Assembly: GCF_026627255.1 (NCBI RefSeq) | Contig: NZ_JAPNLM010000040.1 | Coordinates: 1-51,087 of the forward strand | Direction: 5' to 3' | DNA: 51,087 bases | DNA from: Streptomyces antarcticus | GTDB taxonomy: Bacteria > Actinomycetota > Actinomycetes > Streptomycetales > Streptomycetaceae | In this document: positions 46,714 through 51,087 of the stretch, one piece after another | How the letters are laid out: every line of letters begins with the position of its first letter | How positions within the stretch are numbered: position 1 is the first letter of the stretch | Notes under the pieces: model-generated | What the model was told of the DNA's origin: nothing | The model's input: the letters and a program-made list of their open reading frames with translations, nothing else | Databases searched by the model: none | Program-made: the position numbers and the translations under genes

Positions 46714-47447
46714 CGCGACAGCTCCAGCGGGGGGTGGTCGGGGGTGGGGGCGGTGGCGGTGCGCCAGGCGCGGGCGAGGGCGGTGATCTCGGGGGTGCCG
46801 AAGGCGCCGGTGGTGTGGTCGCGGGCGGCGGTGTCGACGTCGATGCCGCGGTAGCCGGGGTGGCGCACGATGTCCTCGTAGGCGGGGCGGTGGGTGGGGG
46901 TGAGGCCGCCGGCCAGGAGGAAGGGGCGGGTCAGGCGGGGCAGGAGGGCGGCCAGGCGGGCCGGGTCCAGGGTGCGGCCGGTGCTGCCGATGCGGCCGTC
47001 GCCGGTGGCGGTGTCGAGGAGGAAGAGGTCGGTGCCGGCGCGGTCGTAGGCGCCGATCAGGGGGCGTTCCACGCAGCTGCCGTCTTCCTGGACGTGGAGG
47101 ACCTTGACGATGCCGACGTCCGGCGGGAGGGCTTCGCGCAGGGCCCGGACGGTGGCGGGGGGCTGGTAGGCGTGGAGTTGGACCCAGCCGGCGCCGGTGG
47201 CCCGCACGAGGTGGGCGAGGGCTGCGGCGTCGGACAGGAAGGTCACCAGGACCGGCAGGAGGCCGGCCGAACGGGCCGCCGCCGCGAGGGCGGCGACCGC
47301 GTTCGGTTCCAGCTCGGACGGGCCGCCGGGTACGCCGTGCCAGAGGCCGACGCAGTCCGCCCCGGCGGCCGCCGCCGCCTCGATGTCGTGGGGGGTGGTG
47401 GCCCCGCAGACCTTCAGCAGTGTCCGGGACAGGGGGTGTGTGCTCAC
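46710..47447 (-). CDS. TrpF-like (phosphoribosylanthranilate isomerase-family) protein (245 aa)
   Basis: A TIM barrel of the TrpF type, normally converting N-(5-phosphoribosyl)anthranilate to CdRP by Amadori rearrangement. The catalytic cysteine is C14 (LLKVCG, normally KICG) and the aspartate D145 (LFLLDTATGDG); WVQLHAY and FLLAGGLTP also match. The phosphate-binding end normally GVDVSSGVE reads GIDVDTAARD, a notable change. Streptomycetes usually have no trpF because PriA does both HisA and TrpF steps, so this gene is itself unusual. GTG start, GTGA overlap with the dehydrogenase stop. Confidence 0.8.
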   Translation of the reverse strand: MSTHPLSRTLLKVCGATTPHDIEAAAAAGADCVGLWHGVPGGPSELEPNAVAALAAAARSAGLLPVLVTFLSDAAALAHLVRATGAGWVQLHAYQPPATVRALREALPPDVGIVKVLHVQEDGSCVERPLIGAYDRAGTDLFLLDTATGDGRIGSTGRTLDPARLAALLPRLTRPFLLAGGLTPTHRPAYEDIVRHPGYRGIDVDTAARDHTTGAFGTPEITALARAWRTATAPTPDHPPLELSR

Positions 47448-48589
47448 TTGCCCAGTCCCAGCATCGAGGCGATGCGGTTGTACTGGATCTCGTTCGATCC
47501 GGAGTAGATCGTGCCGCCGACGGCGTTGCGCACGTCCTGTTCCAGGCCGGACTCCGACATGTAGCCGTGGCCGCCGAAGATCTGTACGGCGGTGAGGCTG
47601 GTGGCGAGGTTGGACTCGCTGGTGACGATCTTGGCGATGGCGAGGTCGGCGGTGATGTTCTCGCCGGCTTCCAGTTTCTCGCCGGTGTCGTAGAGCCATT
47701 TGCGGGCGGTTTCCAGCTGGATCTTCGTGTCGACGATCTTGTTGGCGATCGTCTGGTACGAACCGATCGCCTTTCCGAAGGACTTGCGGGTCTTCGCGTA
47801 GTCGACGCACCGTTCCAGCCGGTGCTGCATCTCGCCCACGTTGACGATGAAGGAGAGGAGGATCTCCCGTTTCATCACGTGGTCCAGGACGAGGAATCCG
47901 CCTCCGACGCGGCCCAGGACGGCGGTCCTGGGGACCCGTACGTCGTCGAAGAACAGTTCGCTCAGGGGTGAGGTCCGCAGTCCCATCTTCTTGATGGGGC
48001 GGCCGGCGCTCACTCCGGGGGTGTTGCGGTCCACCAGGAAGGCGGTGGTGCCCAGGGGGCCTCCGTCCGGGTGGGTGCGGGCGTAGAGGACGATGACGTC
48101 GGCGACCGGTCCGTTGGTGACGAAGACCTTGCTGCCGTTGATGACGAAGTCGTCTCCGTCTCGGACGGCCCTGGTGGTCATGGCCATGGCGTCGGATCCG
48201 CCTTCGGCCTCGGTGATGGCGTGGGCGCCGATGGCCTCGCCGGAGCAGATCTGGGGCAGGTAGCGCTCTTTCTGTTCGACGGTGCCGAACTGCTGGATGG
48301 GGATGCCGGTGGAGCAGATGGAGGTGGTGACGGAGAAGCTCAGGCCGGCGTCGCGGTTGTACTCGCCGAGGCCTTCCAGGACGTACATGGTGGTGAGGAG
48401 GGACTGCCCGAGGCCTCCGTAGTCCTCGTGGAAGGGCAGGGAGAGGATTCCGGTCTTCTGGACGAGCTTCCACTTGTCCTCGGAGAAGGCGGACTGCTCG
48501 TCGAGTTCGATGTGGTCTGCGCTGAGTGCGTCTCCCCACCGCTCCAGGCCTTCGCGCAGATCTGCCTGGTCGGCGTTCCAACGGATCAC
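47444..48589 (-). CDS. Acyl-CoA dehydrogenase-family flavoprotein (381 aa), usual catalytic Glu replaced by Ser
   Basis: A complete ACAD: HEDYGGLGQSLLTTMYVLEG, AITEAEGGSDAMAMTT, GSKVFVTNGPVADVIV, LRTSPLSELFFDDVRVP, RKSFGKAIGSYQTIANKIVD and QIFGGHGYMSESG. In most family members the C-terminal motif IYEGTxEIQ provides the catalytic base; here it is IYSGSNEIQ. ACADs in biosynthetic clusters, such as those that desaturate carrier-bound proline to pyrrole, or with a base elsewhere, show similar variation. Here it may desaturate a small ring. Starts at GTG 48589 after AAAGGGG; overlaps the trpF-like gene. Confidence 0.9.
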   Translation of the reverse strand: MIRWNADQADLREGLERWGDALSADHIELDEQSAFSEDKWKLVQKTGILSLPFHEDYGGLGQSLLTTMYVLEGLGEYNRDAGLSFSVTTSICSTGIPIQQFGTVEQKERYLPQICSGEAIGAHAITEAEGGSDAMAMTTRAVRDGDDFVINGSKVFVTNGPVADVIVLYARTHPDGGPLGTTAFLVDRNTPGVSAGRPIKKMGLRTSPLSELFFDDVRVPRTAVLGRVGGGFLVLDHVMKREILLSFIVNVGEMQHRLERCVDYAKTRKSFGKAIGSYQTIANKIVDTKIQLETARKWLYDTGEKLEAGENITADLAIAKIVTSESNLATSLTAVQIFGGHGYMSESGLEQDVRNAVGGTIYSGSNEIQYNRIASMLGLGK

Positions 48590-48653
48590 GACGGACCCCT
48601 TTGAGTCGGTTGCTGGCGGGATGGCGGCGCCGGGGCGCCGGGGGTGGGGTGGC

Positions 48654-49028
48654 TCAGTAGGCGGAGGAGCTGTGGGCGTCGAGGCTGTGGACCTCGTCGC
48701 CGCGCAGGGCCGGCGAGAAGACGCAGACCAGGCGCAGGTCCTCGTGGGGGCTGGCGACGAGGTAGTGGGCGTCGTGCTGGTCGAGGGCGTACATGCGGCC
48801 CGGGACTATCTCGTGGGAGGTGCCGTCGAGTTCGATGACCTCGCCGGAGCCCTCGATGCAGTAGCAGGCCTCGAGGTGGTTGACGTACTCCAGGCGGGAC
48901 TTGGTGCCGGCCAGGACGGTGGTGTCGGTGAGCGAGTAGCCCAGGCCGTCTTCGGCGAGGAGGAAGCGGCGGCTGAGGCCGTTGCCCCACTCGACGGTCT
49001 TCACGGACTCGATGTCGCGAACGATCAT
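48654..49028 (-). CDS. Ectoine synthase-like cupin (EctC family, 124 aa) without ectA/ectB
   Basis: A small cupin very close to L-ectoine synthase in length and motifs: MIVRDIESVK, TTVLAGTKSRLEYVNH, LEACYCIEGSGEVIELDG, MYALDQHDAHYL, and LRLVCVFSPALRGDEVH. The metal-binding Glu (E53), Tyr (Y80) and His (H85/H88) equivalents are present. EctC closes a ring by losing water from an N-acetyl-diaminobutyrate side chain, and can also act as a glutamine cyclodehydratase. No ectA, ectB or ectD lies nearby, so another cyclisation is likely. GGGAG precedes the ATG. It lies 64 bases before the ACAD. Confidence 0.88.
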   Translation of the reverse strand: MIVRDIESVKTVEWGNGLSRRFLLAEDGLGYSLTDTTVLAGTKSRLEYVNHLEACYCIEGSGEVIELDGTSHEIVPGRMYALDQHDAHYLVASPHEDLRLVCVFSPALRGDEVHSLDAHSSSAY

Positions 49029-49113
49029 GGCGGTCTCCCGGTGTGAGGGTGGTGCGCGGTTGTTTCCGGATGAGGGGTGGAGCTCCTGGGCGGTGCGGGT
49101 GGGTGCGGGTGGG

Positions 49114-49965
49114 TCAGGAGGGGTGGTGCGGTGTGGGGGGCAGGACCGAGCGGACGAAGGCGCGGAAGGCTTCGGTCACGTCGTGTCCGGCTTCCTGGGC
49201 GCGTTCGACGGCGGCGACGGCGGCGGAGCCGATGATCGCGGCGTCGGCGCCGGCGGCGCCGACGGCCTGGACGTCCTGCCGTGTGCTGACCCCGAAGCCG
49301 ACGGCGATCGGGGAGGCGGTGTGGGCCCGCAGTGCGGTGACGGCCTGGGCGAGCGCGGCGTGGCCGGCGGCGGGTGCGGTGCCGCTGCGTCCGTAGTGGG
49401 CGACGAGGTAGAGGTAGGCGGAGGCGTGTGCGGCGGCCTGGGCCTGGGTGCCGGGCGGGCTCTTGGTGTAGCAGGTGGTGACGACGGGCAGTCCGGCGGC
49501 GGCGGCGGTCTCCAGGTGGCTCTGGCGCAGCCGTGGGGGCAGGGCGTGGATGAGGAGTCCGTCGGCGCCGGCGGCGGCGATGTCGCGGGTGGCGTCGGCG
49601 AGGTCGCGGTGTTTGAGGGAGTGGCTCCAGTCGGCGAGGAGGGCGATCCGCAGGTGGGCCAGGTGGGGGCGTACGTCGGCGATGAAGGCGAGTACGTCGT
49701 CCAGGCCGGCGCCGCCGCGGTCCAGGGCGCGGCGTGCCGAGCGCTGGATGACGGGGCCGTCGGTGACGGAGTCGGGGAAGGGGACGGCGAGTTCGAGGCA
49801 GTCGACCTTCTCCTGGTCGAGCATGAGGACCAGGTCGCGCAGGACGGGCAGGGGCGGGTCGCCGGCGTTGAGGAAGAGGGCGAGTCCGGGTCCCTGGCCG
49901 GGGGTGCGCCGGGTGAAGAAGGGGGCGGGGGCCCGGGTGGCGGTGGGGGCGGTGGTGTCAGGCAC
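49114..49965 (-). CDS. TrpA-like (tryptophan synthase alpha/IGP lyase-family) protein (283 aa)
   Basis: A TIM barrel of the tryptophan synthase alpha type, which splits indole-3-glycerol phosphate into indole and glyceraldehyde-3-phosphate. The two catalytic acids remain: the Glu of DCLELAVPFPDSVTDGP and the Asp of that same TDGP. GADGLLIHALPP, LYLVAHYGRSG and VGFGVSTRQDV match the middle and phosphate-binding regions. The standard GADGVLVADLPPEE is altered (IHAL for VADL). No trpB is seen in the window, so it may act alone and release a free indole-type ring. It starts at GTG 49965 overlapping the trpD-like stop by 8 bases. Confidence 0.85.
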   Translation of the reverse strand: MPDTTAPTATRAPAPFFTRRTPGQGPGLALFLNAGDPPLPVLRDLVLMLDQEKVDCLELAVPFPDSVTDGPVIQRSARRALDRGGAGLDDVLAFIADVRPHLAHLRIALLADWSHSLKHRDLADATRDIAAAGADGLLIHALPPRLRQSHLETAAAAGLPVVTTCYTKSPPGTQAQAAAHASAYLYLVAHYGRSGTAPAAGHAALAQAVTALRAHTASPIAVGFGVSTRQDVQAVGAAGADAAIIGSAAVAAVERAQEAGHDVTEAFRAFVRSVLPPTPHHPS

Positions 49966-51001
49966 GGGCTGCCGCCAGGGTGCGGGGGGCCGGGGCGGCG
50001 GCGAGGCGGCGGGCGAGGTCGTGGGCGGCGCCGGAGCGGACGGCGTCCTCGGCGAGTGAGACGGCGGAGGGCCAGTCGCGGCGGGTGCCGGCCGCGACGA
50101 TGAGGGCGGCGGCGCCGAGGCTGACGGTGCGGGTGGCGACCCGGCCGGCGGTGCCGGCCAGGACGGAGAGGAAGTGCGCGGCGGCGCCGGCGGGGTCGGG
50201 GGCGGGCCGCAGGTCGCCGAAGGAGCCGTCGGCGGGGGTGAGTTCGCCGGGGCGGATGGTGCGGGTGAGGCCGGTGTCGGTGTGGATGGTGTTGGTGGCG
50301 AAGGGCAGGAGTTCGTCGGCTCCGGTGTCGTTGGTGGCGAGCCAGACGCGGCGGGTGGTGGTGGTCGAGGCGAGCTCGCGCAGGGTGTCGAGGGGGGCGG
50401 CCGCGGAGACTCCGGTGATCTGGGCGGAGACGGGCAGGTCGGCGAGGAAGGGGCCCAGTGCGTTGAGGAACCGGCCGAAGGGCTTCATGCTCAGCGGCGC
50501 TGTGGTGCGTGCGAGGCGGGTGAGCTGGGCGGGGTAGACGTACGGTCCGGCGAAGGCGATGCCGTGGGCGGCGAGGGTGTCCTCGGTGTGGGTGTGGGAG
50601 GAGGTGAGGCGGATGCCGAGCCGTTCCAGGAGGTCGACGGAGCCGAGGGAGCTGGTGTAGGCGCGGGAGCCGGTCTTGACGACTTTGACGCCGGCGGCCG
50701 CGGCGACGAACGCCGAGGCGGTGGAGATGTTGAAGGTCCGGGGTCCGCCGCCGGTGCCGACGACGTTGACGGTGTGCTCCCAGGGGGTGGTGGCCGCCGG
50801 GGCGGGCCTGCGCTCGGCGAGGGAGTCCAGGAGGTTGCGCAGGGTCTGGTGGTCGGGCAGGCGGCTGGTCAGGGAGGCCAGCAGGGCGAGGACCTGGGCC
50901 CGGTCGAGGGTGCCGTCGCCGAGCTGGTCCCACCAGGACCGCCAGGCCTCCCGGCCGACCGGGGCCTGCTGTTCCAGCAGGGTGGTGAGTGCGTCGTGCA
51001 C
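49958..51001 (-). CDS. TrpD-like (anthranilate phosphoribosyltransferase-family) protein (347 aa)
   Basis: Attaches phosphoribose from PRPP to an amine. The N-terminal helical domain, the PRPP loop VNVVGTGGGPRTFNISTA (normally GTGGD), the second loop KTGSRAYTSSLGSVDLLERL (normally KHGNRSVSS) and a GADELLP metal-binding DE are visible. Two anthranilate/PRPP positions are changed: Asp to Gly in the first loop and His/Asn to Thr/Ser in the second. So it is an intact fold but probably with a different acceptor. The GTG at 51001 follows GGAGAC; upstream genes are outside the window. First visible gene of the operon. Confidence 0.85.
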   Translation of the reverse strand: MHDALTTLLEQQAPVGREAWRSWWDQLGDGTLDRAQVLALLASLTSRLPDHQTLRNLLDSLAERRPAPAATTPWEHTVNVVGTGGGPRTFNISTASAFVAAAAGVKVVKTGSRAYTSSLGSVDLLERLGIRLTSSHTHTEDTLAAHGIAFAGPYVYPAQLTRLARTTAPLSMKPFGRFLNALGPFLADLPVSAQITGVSAAAPLDTLRELASTTTTRRVWLATNDTGADELLPFATNTIHTDTGLTRTIRPGELTPADGSFGDLRPAPDPAGAAAHFLSVLAGTAGRVATRTVSLGAAALIVAAGTRRDWPSAVSLAEDAVRSGAAHDLARRLAAAPAPRTLAAARA

Positions 51002-51087
51002 GGTCGGTCTCCGTCTCGTCTGCGTCGGGATGGTGCGGTGGTGGGCGGGGTGGTGCGGTGGTGCCGGGGGGCCTGGCGGTCCTGGTG

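Noticed and set aside
48654..49028. Ectoine biosynthesis operon
   Set aside because: Only ectC is present; no ectA, ectB or ectD within the window.
45991..51001. Ordinary tryptophan operon
   Set aside because: No trpB, trpE or trpG in view, enzymes interleaved with EctC and ACAD genes, and several altered active-site motifs.

Overview
The window is about 72-73% G+C by eye, has GTG/TTG starts, purine-rich ribosome sites and rare TTA codons, and carries streptomycete families (LAL regulator, terpene synthase with P450, class E sortase tail, two kinds of regulator with streptomycete operators). It is almost certainly Streptomyces or a close relative. The first ~265 bases form the row of hairpins with three-base TGC/GCA loops that caps linear Streptomyces replicons, so the left edge lies a few bases from a chromosome or linear-plasmid end.

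Region 1 (1-9.2 kb) is subtelomeric: two tiny membrane proteins, a small calcium-loop protein, a broken TOPRIM-like gene, and a series of decayed genes (LAXTG tail, frameshifted PadR/membrane pair, a TetR and an SDR gene that both lost their 5' halves) mixed with intact small genes (eglin-type protease inhibitor, GNAT, 2'-5' RNA ligase-like).

Region 2 (9.7-18.2 kb) has an E. coli-type argG behind an ARG-box-like operator, membrane and acetyltransferase genes, more decayed fragments, and an ABM monooxygenase gene behind a perfect SoxR box.

Region 3 (18.6-24.1 kb) is a small terpene locus: terpene synthase and P450 (ATGA overlap) plus a LAL/LuxR regulator. Both the P450 and the regulator carry a TTA codon, suggesting bldA control.

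Region 4 (24.6-29.9 kb) is mixed accessory: macro-domain protein, a secreted low-complexity protein, a GT2 glycosyltransferase and two convergent DUF1772 membrane proteins.

Region 5 (30.0-39.7 kb) is a single minus-strand operon that encodes the full methyl cycle: MetK, adenosine kinase, MetH, MetF and SahH, led by a peculiar condensation/thioesterase-like protein.

Region 6 (40.4-51.1 kb, running off the right edge) looks like a specialised-metabolism locus. A Tat-exported multicopper oxidase is divergent from a group II PLP decarboxylase, GNAT and orphan protein. A tightly overlapping minus-strand operon encodes TrpD-, TrpA-, EctC-, acyl-CoA-dehydrogenase-, TrpF-, TrpC-like enzymes and an alpha/beta hydrolase. 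The Trp-like enzymes have altered active-site motifs, there is no trpB or ectA/ectB in view, and the SAM-regeneration operon lies alongside. My reading is a repurposed tryptophan-type pathway building an unusual (aza)indole- or pyrrole-like unit that is later methylated and oxidised; the product is unknown and the cluster is incomplete here.
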